From NCBI RefSeq assembly GCF_051622035.1, contig NC_135359.1:15437501-15501500 (forward strand): DNA of 64,000 nucleotides, given 5' to 3'. The translations under genes were made by a program, and so were the position numbers. Source of the stretch: Arctopsyche grandis (Eukaryota > Arthropoda > Insecta > Trichoptera > Hydropsychidae). Positions 54,736 through 64,000 of the stretch are shown here, piece by piece; position 1 is the stretch's first letter, and each line of letters starts with the position of its first letter. The notes beneath the pieces are model-generated. The model saw only the letters and a program-made list of their open reading frames with translations. It did not search any database and was not told the origin of the DNA.

Positions 54736-55135
54736 CTAGCCGTATTACCCGGCTTTGCTCGGTATTTGTAATATAATCCGTTTAAAAATGACTTATCTAA
54801 TAGTAAACATTTTATTAAATTTATTTGAACAGTTTTATTTTATATAAATTTATTTGAATACTCGTTTGTTTTTATTATTAAATTGACTGTCACGAACAAA
54901 CAGACATATATAGTAAGTCTCTTATAAAAAATTATATGTACCCCCCTAGGGCTCCGCCCCTGACGTCTGCATCTCCTAGGGCTTCGGCCTCGGCGCCTAC
55001 GCCCCCGGGAACTTCGAATCCTTTGTTCGAATCCGAAAGCGAATTATTTGTCCGATGACGTCACGGATTTCTACGAACGAAGGATACATACATACATACA
55101 TATATTCAAAGTCTCTTTCCAAATTATATATGAGA
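54736..55135 (-). mobile_element. Non-autonomous Helitron-like element, about 400 bp
   Basis: The - strand starts A then TCTCATATATAATTTGGAAA, followed by GAGACTTTGAATA. It ends CCGAGCAAAGCCGGGTAATA then CGGCTAG followed by T. Both ends meet the Helitron rule. The interior is G+C-rich (CGGGGGCGTAGGCGCCGAGG). The head matches the possible element at 44,177. Confidence 0.7.
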
Positions 55136-55139
55136 TTAT

Positions 55140-56290
55140 GCTCGTAAATATTCTGAACAACTGACAACTCCCAATGACAACAATTACATGACTTCAAGTT
55201 CAATGTGAGAGCATTCTCAGAATACATAAATGAAAATCAGCAACTTTTGAAATCATCCTTGTAACTATATATGTGTGTATTGCCATTGATGTCAGTGATT
55301 CAACATCAGTGGTTTGGGAGCATCCTGGTCGGGTAAACGGCGGTTATCCTTCACCTGCTTAACGCTATGCTCATTTGCCACACATTCACCAGCAACGTAC
55401 GATCGTCTTCTTTTTGGTCATAGTTCTGCATACCACTACGTGGACTCTTCCGAGCATTTTGATCGAATAGCCAAGGTCAAAAATTAAAAAAAAAAAACGT
55501 CTCGATTCGATTGTAGCCATTTCGATTCGTGTGAGAAATTAAACCGAAAACGAAACAGCCATCATCGCAATACGCACACACTAACCAAAGTCAAAATTTG
55601 GCCATGGCCAATATACTTTGTTTATTTTAATGCGATCCACATTGTTGGTTAATTAATCTTTCGTCACAACTTATTTATTAGTCATATTTAATTTATGGTT
55701 TTCTAATTTTAAATCTACTACCAAATTGTCAGACCATAGAAAACATGTTGAAAGAATGTATCAGATAAACGCCACTTTAATGAAACTTTTAATAACAGTA
55801 ATAACTATTGCTATAAATCAGACCTTGCATATACAAATAAGTATATATGTACATAGAACTAAAATATTATGATTTCTTTTAATTTTAAGTATGTACATAT
55901 GTATATAATTGTATGAAACATATAAGAAAACCTCAGTTTCTTCTTTAGAATGAAATCATCTGAAATCACGCTGGAAAAAAAACGTACTGAAAAAAGGCGA
56001 ACAGAAAAATGCACACTGGATAAAAGCGGACAGGAAAAATACTCGCACTGAAAATACGCAAATGGATAAAAGACGAAATTCTTAAAAATTTTAATGGAAT
56101 TATATTATATATAATGTATAATATAATACTTTCACCAGAAAATACATACTACATGTGTACATATAATGTTTTTATTTATATTTACCGTATTGCCATTACG
56201 GGTTTTGCCCCAAGGCGACACCTATGGCCAAATTTGTACATATGTACTTTACATAAATTTATAAAATTATTATTATAAATTTGAAGTTAT
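55140..56290. other. Intergenic with a repeat-rich spot
   Basis: Positions 55,965-56,085 contain spaced repeats of CTGGATAAAAG, CTGAAAAAA and ACAGGAAAAA-type units, again like subterminal transposon repeats. Positions 55,310-55,470 are of mixed composition. No gene recognised. Confidence 0.35.
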
Positions 56291-56291
56291 A

Positions 56292-56456
56292 TTCAAATAA
56301 TGGTGTATATAATCAGATAAATTGGCAAACTCTGATAGGAAACGATCGACCTGGAGTCACATATGTACATAGATACAAGGTCTAGCCAGCAACACCGGGC
56401 CAGGGATTAAACCTGTGACCCCTCAGTTGATAACATTATATGCTAACCTCTGAGCT
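56292..56456 (-). mobile_element. tRNA-derived SINE, family 2, copy 3
   Basis: The - strand has TATAGCTCAGAGGTTAGC (A box) and GGTTTAATCCCTGG (B box), then GGTGTTGCTGGCTAGACC and a tail with GTCGATCGTTTCCTATCAG. Collinear with copy 2. Confidence 0.75.
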
Positions 56457-56469
56457 ATAATATAGCTAT

Positions 56470-57210
56470 AATTATCCCGATCAAAAAACAATCGTATGAA
56501 TACATATTTCGCTGTTTTAAGAGCTAGGAATCCAAACCGATTTTTAAATTCTCAGAAGGACCTTTATCCGGATGATATGGTCACTTTTTTTAGTATTTGG
56601 TCTCTTCAAAAAAGTTTGTTTTTCTACAAATAAATAGTTAAAAAAATTCATTTCACAATAAGCGAAATAGGAATAACTTTAAGGAAAATTTTAAGAATGT
56701 TCCAAAGATTTTATCAATAGCTGACATCAAAAAAGTTATACATAAGTTCACTCAACGGTTCAAGGAAAAATCCTTAAATATGTTTAAAATTGAACACTTA
56801 TATTTTCAAGGCTTGGGTCTGCTTTTAAAGAATCAACTTCGAATATTGCATTTTAGAAAAAATTAACACAGTAATCGGCCTCGATTTTGGGATATTTTTA
56901 AAGACTCTTTTTAATTCCATAAACCCGTTTGTTTTTAAATTAGAAACTCATGATTTTATTAACCCACTATACATAGACATATGCAATTTTTCTTCGATGG
57001 ACTTGTTTCATGTTTACAACAAACACGGTCATAAAGAAGCGGATGAGTCGTAACCGCTTGTATAACCGAATGAGCGTGCACCGATCAGTATAGATCTTCA
57101 GTGGAAAGTTCAAATGGCAGATAGCGTGCCATAAAAGTGAACAATCGACCACATTAAAATCCGAGCTAGTCGAAACATTCTCACAGAACTAAGGTCGTCT
57201 CCATTCCTGT
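56470..57210. other. Intergenic, no gene recognised
   Basis: AT-rich, with short frames lacking motifs. Confidence 0.45.
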
Positions 57211-57214
57211 TTAC

Positions 57215-57301
57215 CTCTGGGTCGGGTCGCGGCTGCGTGCTGGCTTTTTTGCACGCTTTACCGAGCATTTTAGCGTCCAACTTTTCGTAAGTGAAAGTGA
57301 C
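57215..57301 (-). CDS. Candidate isolated coding exon, 87 nt
   Basis: On the - strand TTTTTCCTTAG (acceptor) precedes 29 open codons reading VTFTYEKLDAKM, then LGKACKKASTQPRPDPE, followed by GTAAAC (donor). Both junctions are phase 0, and the stretch is richer in G+C than its flanks. An internal ATG could instead make it a first coding exon. No neighbouring exon was identified and the family is unknown. It may belong to a gene reaching outside the window. Confidence 0.35.
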
Positions 57302-57309
57302 CTAAGGAA

Positions 57310-58460
57310 AAATAAAAAAATAAATTAGAATTTCATTTGATTCTCCCTACTCCGAACACACGCTCATATCTCACGGAAGTCGCTTTCAAAAAATCTGGAA
57401 ATTCATATGACTTGATCACGACCACCACGCCCGCAACGGACCACTGAGAGGACCGATGCTGCAATTTGCAACCGGAAGATTCACCGTCATTCGCGTGTCA
57501 TGACCCCGTCGAAAGTCGCAATCGTAATGCCATGTAGCCTAGTGAAAATATCAAATCATTCCCATGATACTTTTGATTATATCGGTAGTGAAAATTGTCG
57601 CAATGAAAAGCGTCTAAATATCATAAATAGATGATAATTCAAGCAATCACTATAACTTATACCATATTGTGTGTGTTTATGTACACATCATTTATTTAGG
57701 TCATAGAAGTATGACGTCTAAATCAAGTCTCACTAATTTAATTATTACTACTTGAACTTTAATAAATATAATTTTATAGATAATGTACTTATTCTTATAC
57801 TAATATAAATTGTTGACGATTCACTACGCTAGTTTAGTACCTAATGCGTACATTCGACAAAATTATCACTTCTATAATATTAGGTTTTAAAAAAAAGTTT
57901 CTTTAAGATGACCATCTCACGAATTAGAGAGTACAGAAAGGTTGTAACAATCAGATGGAGAAAGTATATTTTAATTATTGTGTATCATCTCCATGTACTT
58001 GTCTGATTTAAAGCTCATTTGAACGTACATATGTATGTACATACATATATACCTATCAATTTGTATGTTTAATATAATATATGAAAACAAATTTTTTGCT
58101 CAGAAACTAGTATAAATTTTGTATGTACATAATTTTAAACATACATATAATATATGTATACATACTTAAAATTGATATTGCATTCTGCATATATATATGT
58201 GATGCGGGAAAAAAACATAATTATAATACTTTATTCTACATAATAGAATATAATATATTCATAAGTACTTTAAGCCGACTTTAATGACAACCTATATACA
58301 CAAAGGTCATATTTTTCGAACTAATGATTTCATTTCAAATTTCCATATTCAAATTTAATTTTATTATATGTACATAAACACAATTCATGACATAATTGAT
58401 AACATAACAAACACGTTCTATTTTTTAAATGCACAATAATAAAAGTTTCACAGCATCGCT
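57310..58460. other. Intergenic, no gene recognised
   Basis: 57,340-57,560 is of mixed composition and unique-looking; the rest is AT-rich with TACATATG palindromes near 58,030. Confidence 0.4.
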
Positions 58461-59109
58461 CGAACTTTTAAGCTGGTGCTCCACTGGGAACGAAGCGGGG
58501 TCATTTCTAGCTTATATTAGATCCACTCAACTCGAAAGGGCTCATTTTTATAGTTGAAGCTCCACCGCTGAAGAGGTGAGCGGGATGAGACGAACCAAGA
58601 AATAGAGTGCGTAGCGGCTTCGCTGTGTCGACCTATCTGTTGGAAGTTTTGAGCGAAGCGAGTCCCCACCTCTCGTAAGTATTGTTTTTTAACTAATTTT
58701 TCATTTAGAGTTTTATTTACGATAATTGATGCCCTTTTTCATAATATTATTTAATATAAATCATCGATAGCTAATCGCATATGAGAAGTCATCGGGCAAT
58801 TTATCGAAACATAAATTCCTTTTTTAGATAATCTTTTGTCGATTTCGGAGATCTGACACAAAAATCCATTAGTTGGGAGCAGGCCTGACCTAAGGGTAAA
58901 TGGCACCCCTAGGCAGGTTGATTTCAACCCCCCCCCCCCTTAATTTTTTAAACAATACATTTCATGAACGTTCTTTAAATTTTATGTTGAAGAAAAATAT
59001 ATCAAGAAAAAAACAAAATGAAATTTACAATTTTAATTCAAAATAGGCACGTTTTGTGTATACATATGTAGGATATTAATATAAACTGATTATAATTATG
59101 TATAATTAT

Positions 59110-59335
59110 GTGGCTCGTGCCGAACAGTTGGTATTATGCACTGTATTTATTAATGTTAAGGTTGGTACTCCCGAACCTTGTCCGGGCGACAGTAGCGTCG
59201 CGCCTTGGCAGACCGAGTGCGTATACGCATCGAGTACCTATTGTTCTAAATAAACGTATAAGATTGAATTGAGATCGCTTTTACTTGTCTCTCTCTCCTG
59301 CAATCCTCCCTACTACCCAGCGGAATACATATATA
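59110..59335 (+). mobile_element. Possible solo LTR
   Basis: A compact block of balanced composition starts TGGCTCGTGCCGAACAGTTG, contains a polyadenylation signal (AAATAAACG near 59,250), and ends in a pyrimidine-rich TGTCTCTCTCTCCTGCAATC stretch and CTACTACCCA. This is the layout of an insect retrotransposon LTR. No target duplication or internal coding region was found, and the family is unknown. Confidence 0.35.
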
Positions 59336-59497
59336 AAAAGGAGTAAAATAAAAATTCGGTAATGAAGACATTAATTTATATTCAACAATGAATTAAATAA
59401 TTTTATAGACAAACATTTCTTCATTCGAATATGATTGGTTAAGATATTTAATTTAGTGAAGTAAATCCATTCCTGATACACATATGTTTCAGCGGTA

Positions 59498-59833
59498 TCT
59501 ATATATGTACATACATATATAAAATTGAATGTCTGTCTGTGTGTCTTGTATAGGCTCCTAAGCTAGTGAACCGACTACGATGGAACTTTCAGGATGTGTT
59601 ATATGCATGTCCGGGAAGATTACTGTGAAAAAAAATCACCCAAAAATGGGAACGGAAACGGTAAAAATGGGAATGAGTGTCATTGCAACGCAATAATTTC
59701 AAATATATTCGCTGCCTGCGTTTTTCCGACAAATGGGAACGGGAACGGGAATGGGAACGAGAATAGAAACGATAAAGGGAACGGGAATTGCATGCGTTAT
59801 TGTGGCATTGTAACGCATGCCGGGTTCAGCTAG
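59498..59833 (+). mobile_element. Non-autonomous Helitron-like element, 336 bp
   Basis: Starts A then TCTATATATGTACATACA and GTCTGTCTGTGTGTCTTG, with GGCTCCTAAGCTAGTGAACC. It ends GCATGCCGGGTTCAGCTAG followed by T. Its 3' 130 bp match 53,420-53,551, including reiterated GGGAACG units. The reported 79-codon frame across it is not a gene. Confidence 0.75.
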
Positions 59834-60289
59834 TTTTATATAAAATACAATTCCAAATTACCATTTGTACTGTGACAGTTTATTGTTTCACGAGTTTTTT
59901 CGTGAGTCATTGATATTTGACAGTCAGCTTCCTGCATTTCTCGCAAATTATAATATTTTACAATCAGTATTGTTACTTCAAGTAGAAAAATTAATTGAAT
60001 ATAAAATGTTTTATAAATTCAAAGAAATTATTTTATTTTTATTTTTTCAATTTAATAATCAAAAAAAGAAAAATGAAAGCGCCCATTGTCTATGGCGCCC
60101 CTAGGTCGGGAGATAAGATGCTCGTCGTTAAAAAAATTCTAGACTCCTAGCACCTCACTTGCCTCTTTACCAAACTATTTTTCGGTGAAGCTTCATCTCA
60201 TTTTTATGCCATTTCTGGATCCGCTCTCGTTTACCTCCACTCACTTCTCTCTCATTTAGCTCCGCTCAGAGTGGAGCCCTGGCTTTATG

Positions 60290-63200
60290 TATATTGACCT
60301 GCATCTACATAATGTCAATCCGTAGATAATTTCGCATTGTGTATCGATTAATTTTAAGCTAGCCTTCTTTGTGACAGACGTTTAAAGAAATCGCTCATTA
60401 ACCGTATGGATTCAAACGCCATTGTATCGTTGCTTTGCGTCGTGAGTTTAATAATAATTCGAAGCATACTTTTGTTGTGCTGTGACCTTTCACAGAATCG
60501 TCGTAAACAATAAAACAACGGTGTGAAAGTGATTACGAAACCCACACATAACACAATATCATCAACGATAACCCGAAACCACTATCTAGCCGGTGAGTTT
60601 ACACAGTATGTACCGCCTAATTCGAAATGTTACATGGAGGCTGTAGACTGCATCAATCACAGAGCATTGTGTACATATGTAGTAGCCATTCAAGCCACGT
60701 GAATAAATATTCGGTTATAATACCTTGACCATGGTTAGCAAGTGTCCGAGATCACCAGATAACGGTAGCCGGTGGATCGTTATATATCACGACTCTCGCT
60801 TTTTGTCCGAACGGCAATTGATATGCATAGATAAGATGGCCGCGTGTGGTCAATCAAGCACCGAATCGTCCTTGATGGCCGTCCCGCACGAACATCATCA
60901 ATCAACGAATCTCCTCACGATTACACATTATAAAGTTGGCATTTCGGAAATAGCACAATATTCACACGACCGCTCCGGTCGATATTATCCGCAAAGTCTC
61001 ACATCACATCACCTCGACGAAATTGTATGCAAACGGCTATTGCGGATGTGAATCTGCATGCTGTTACTATACATTATATATATGTACATATATATAATAT
61101 TAAAGAAATATAATGGTGTAACTAAATTTTTAATTATGTATAGATAATTCCACTCGATATTATCTAGTCTTAATCAAACTCATTACATAAATTTAATTGT
61201 AGGTACAATCTGCTATTGAAAAGCTCTTTTAAAATAAGACTTTTCTAATATGCCAAAGTAGGTATGTATGTATATTCTTAGTATGTAGAATCTAGCTTTA
61301 GATTTAATTTTGGCAATTTATTTCTCTACGTATATACATAGTACGGATGTACCAGAGTAGTTAGTACTCTTTAAGAATGTGAAATCTGTTTTCCTCGCAA
61401 TATGTGCTGACAACCAGCAGGTTTCCGAGGGTTTCCAGAAACCCATTGTTAAAAATCCGAAGTTTCCGGAAACCCGTTGTTCAAATTATAAAATTTCCGT
61501 AATTTTTGTTAAATTATTTTGCATTACAACTTCCTGTCCAAATCATTTTCCGTGAGGGAATAAGCTTCAACCTTCTCGCGGTTCTCATTGTACAGTATTG
61601 CTAAAAATCAAATTTGTTGTTTGTTACAATGAAAATTTGATTTATTAAAGTTACTGACAAAAATAATTTCATTTGAAAATAATAGTAGATGTATATTTAT
61701 GTAGATATGCAGTTAATTTTTCTTTAGTTCCGAGGTTTAAATACTACCAGCTCTTTAAAAAGTTGCGTACGTAAGTTAAAAATCAATGAATTTGTAACTT
61801 AAATGCAGTCTGCACTGAGCAGCACTTTTCAGCAAATTTCGGTAATAACAAACGAAAAATTCTCAGATACATCACTTTTTCATATGTACACTAATATTGG
61901 TTATATAGATATATGTATAATATAATATTTCGGGGAAAAAAAATCCCCTGGGGCGCTTATAATTATATTCCATAAGAAATAAACGGTCCAATTGTTTTAT
62001 TTTGGCTAGGACATATATGTACATATTTTGGTATTTCTTATAGATCCATACATAGATATATGTATGTATGTAGACTTACTGGCAATATCTATGTATGTAT
62101 GTAGGTAGTAAGTAAAGTTATTCAGTAAGTATTATAATGCTTAAAACAATTATCGGAACTTGAACTTATGCACATATGTATTTGGTAAATAAACAACCTT
62201 TTAGTTGGTATATTGTTATGTTGTATTGTGTTGAAAAAGCATTCTAAATAATCGTTCAGTTCAAGTAAAAAGGTATTATAAATATTTTCATTCCGAATTT
62301 CGTATTACTTATACCTCTTTCTAATATTTATTTATGTATTTACTAAATTTAATTCATTAATATATGTATGGTTTTTTTGTATTCTCATATTTTTTTGTAT
62401 GTACATACGTATATTAAATCACGCATATTCTCTTTATACAATTAAGATCGACAGTAGGTACGGGTGCATAGTTTCACCGCTCACACCTTACATATTTACA
62501 TACATACATATGTCTGATTTGGTATGGTAATTTTAAATAAAGAGTATTTGTCTAGTTATGCTAATCATATCGGCGAAAAAAGCCAATATTCAAGTTCCAT
62601 AAAGATGATAACAAAAAAAAAGAACAAAAAGTGAAATTTTTTATTTGCATTGATGTTTCGCAAAACGAATTTAAAAGTAACATTTGAGCCACAACAAAAC
62701 TAAATAAATAGGCTATTAATTATCGATCATCGTCATTTCTATGCACAGGATAATATAATATTGCGTAATGTATGAGTAATATTAGACTAATGACTAAGTA
62801 AGTGGCTTCGATCATTGCTTCGAGTTGATCGCCTTTTTTGTTTGAAAAAGAGCTAACTACTCTTTTCCGCATACATTATTAGATCGCATCAACTACATGT
62901 TCCAAAATTTAATTTTTTTATCACGTTCATCGATTCGCAATTTACAATCTATTACAGAGCGAAATATGAGTCTAAGAAGAAAACACTTTCAATGATTTTT
63001 ATTTGCATATCTGATCTACATACAGATGTTACTGTATTTGAAAAATCTATTCAGGCTTAGTGAAATCGTGGCAAAATTACACTATAGCGATTTTTCGTGA
63101 CATAATTTTTCAGCGTGACATTTTCGTCGGGAGGTACATATGTATGAAAGTAAGTGTGTAACAATCGGATAGCACTAAAGTAATGACAGAGCAATAAGTC

Positions 63201-63858
63201 ACATTACAAAATTGCGACGTAAGGTGTCAAAAGCATGAGTGTATCTAATTCAAAACGTTTAAATTGTGCAATGCGAATTCACAGCCTGATCGGAATCAGC
63301 TGTCGATTACTCACCTATGTACATATGTACGTATGTATGTTACAATACATGCAAATAGGGACATGTCGTCTGGTGAACGAAATAAACATTTCACGGACTT
63401 CCGCGTACATCTCTCGTGTTCTCACGTTTGTTGTATAGCAATGCGCCAGAAGTAAATGCCTGAACTCGTACAGCAGTTGACGACCTTTGAGGATCGTCGT
63501 AAAAATGGGTTCGTAACCTTTTGGGTACACCGCAGCGATTCAATATGAAAATTCCACTTTCACTTGCATATAAACGAATGTATACCTATTAGGAATGGAG
63601 AAGATTCCTTTAATTCAAAAAAAATAAATAATAAACAATGAAAAAAAAACATTCCTTTGTTTTATCGTTTATAAAAATCACATTCTAAAAATGTTTTCGT
63701 TAAGTAGCATGCTCAATTAGTCGAAACAATTTCACTGAATATACATAAAAAAAACGTCAAATTCAAAAATAATTAATAAATGCGATTTGCTAATTTGGTG
63801 GAAAACAGCGTTTTTCTTTTACTTACTGTATTCTTTCAGAGTTTTTTTAATATATATA
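60290..63858. other. Intergenic, no gene recognised
   Basis: 60,350-61,050 is of mixed composition and includes a 108-codon + strand frame (60,725-61,051) with no motif. 61,395-61,500 has repeated GGTTTCC/GGAAACCC phrases (AGGTTTCCGAGGGTTTCC, AGTTTCCGGAAACCCG). The remainder is AT-rich with many TACATATG/TATGTATG palindromes (for example 62,030-62,105). 63,235-63,530 is again less AT-rich without a recognisable product. Confidence 0.35.
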
Positions 63859-64000
63859 CAGGGGTGTGGAGTCGGAATATTTCAAGTGGAGCTGGAGTCA
63901 GTGTCGGAGTCTACCAAATCAACCAAATCAGACTCCTTTTTTTTATGTTATTTTTAATTAATAGTATTACGATATGTGTCAACTAGAGTCTAAATTTATA
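63859..64000 (+). mobile_element. hAT-type element 5' end, cut by window edge
   Basis: CAGGGGTGTGGAGTCGGAAT begins after a TA-rich stretch, followed by GGAGCTGGAGTC and GTCGGAGTCTACC, the GGAGTCGGAGT-type terminus seen in many animal hAT elements. The other end lies outside the window. Confidence 0.5.

Larger units (their letters stand above)
58470..60287. mobile_element. Possible composite hAT-type element
   Basis: The left side CTGGTGCTCCACTGGGAACG and the inverted right side CAGGGCTCCACTCTGAGCGG are similar. The flanks CTTTTAAG and GCTTTATG could be a decayed 8-bp duplication. Inside lie a Helitron-like element and an LTR-like block, so this would be an old insertion that later received others. 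The call rests only on the ends. Confidence 0.35.

Noticed and set aside
60725-61051. 108-codon + strand frame
   Set aside because: No conserved motif, no splice context and no promoter; length alone is not enough.

Overview
The window is eukaryotic nuclear DNA from an insect. It is very AT-rich, its genes are split by short introns with GT-AG ends, its promoters carry an arthropod-style TCAGT initiator, and it is crowded with insect-type transposons. A decayed RTE retrotransposon ending in a (CAT)n tail and 11-exon CYP4 genes fit Lepidoptera best, but the order cannot be fixed from sequence alone.

Layout. 1-12,800 has no convincing gene. It holds a 966-bp hAT-type element, two tRNA-derived SINE families, a decayed RTE fragment, and two promoter-like spots (about 7,150 and 9,300). 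12,800-36,400 is a head-to-tail cytochrome P450 (CYP4) cluster on the + strand. It contains three complete 11-exon genes (499, 498 and 500 aa; all splice sites and phases match) and two orphan first exons directly upstream of the first complete gene. The spacers and introns of the cluster are full of DNA transposons: a three-level hAT nest (19.0-22.4 kb), a ZMYM1-like hAT in the last intron of the second gene, a Merlin transposase fragment in intron 7 of the third gene, and a 1.16-kb inverted repeat between the last two genes.

37,082-39,917 (- strand) is a two-exon gene for a small RecA-fold ATPase resembling SWSAP1, converging on the last P450. Its intron holds a (TA)n tract, a Jockey 3' end and a second copy of one hAT. 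41,166-45,535 (- strand) is a four-exon gene for a secreted protein with one six-cysteine chitin-binding domain (CPAP1/peritrophin type) and a roughly 750-residue Gln/Asn/Ser/Thr-rich tail. Its first coding exon is only 31 nt and carries the start of the signal peptide.

45.6-64 kb is almost gene-free: Helitron-like elements on both strands, SINEs, MITEs, a possible solo LTR, a large (TA)n tract, and one isolated exon-like stretch (57,215-57,301, - strand).

The P450s are predicted ER-membrane monooxygenases whose substrates cannot be read from sequence. The ATPase would act in homologous recombination and the CPAP1-like protein in cuticle or other chitinous matrix. They look like unrelated neighbours and nothing indicates a shared pathway. 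The most interesting points are the three consecutive CYP4 first exons, each with its own promoter-like sequence, in front of one gene body; the degenerate P-loop of the SWSAP1-like protein; and the transposon nest, whose order can be read from target-site duplications.
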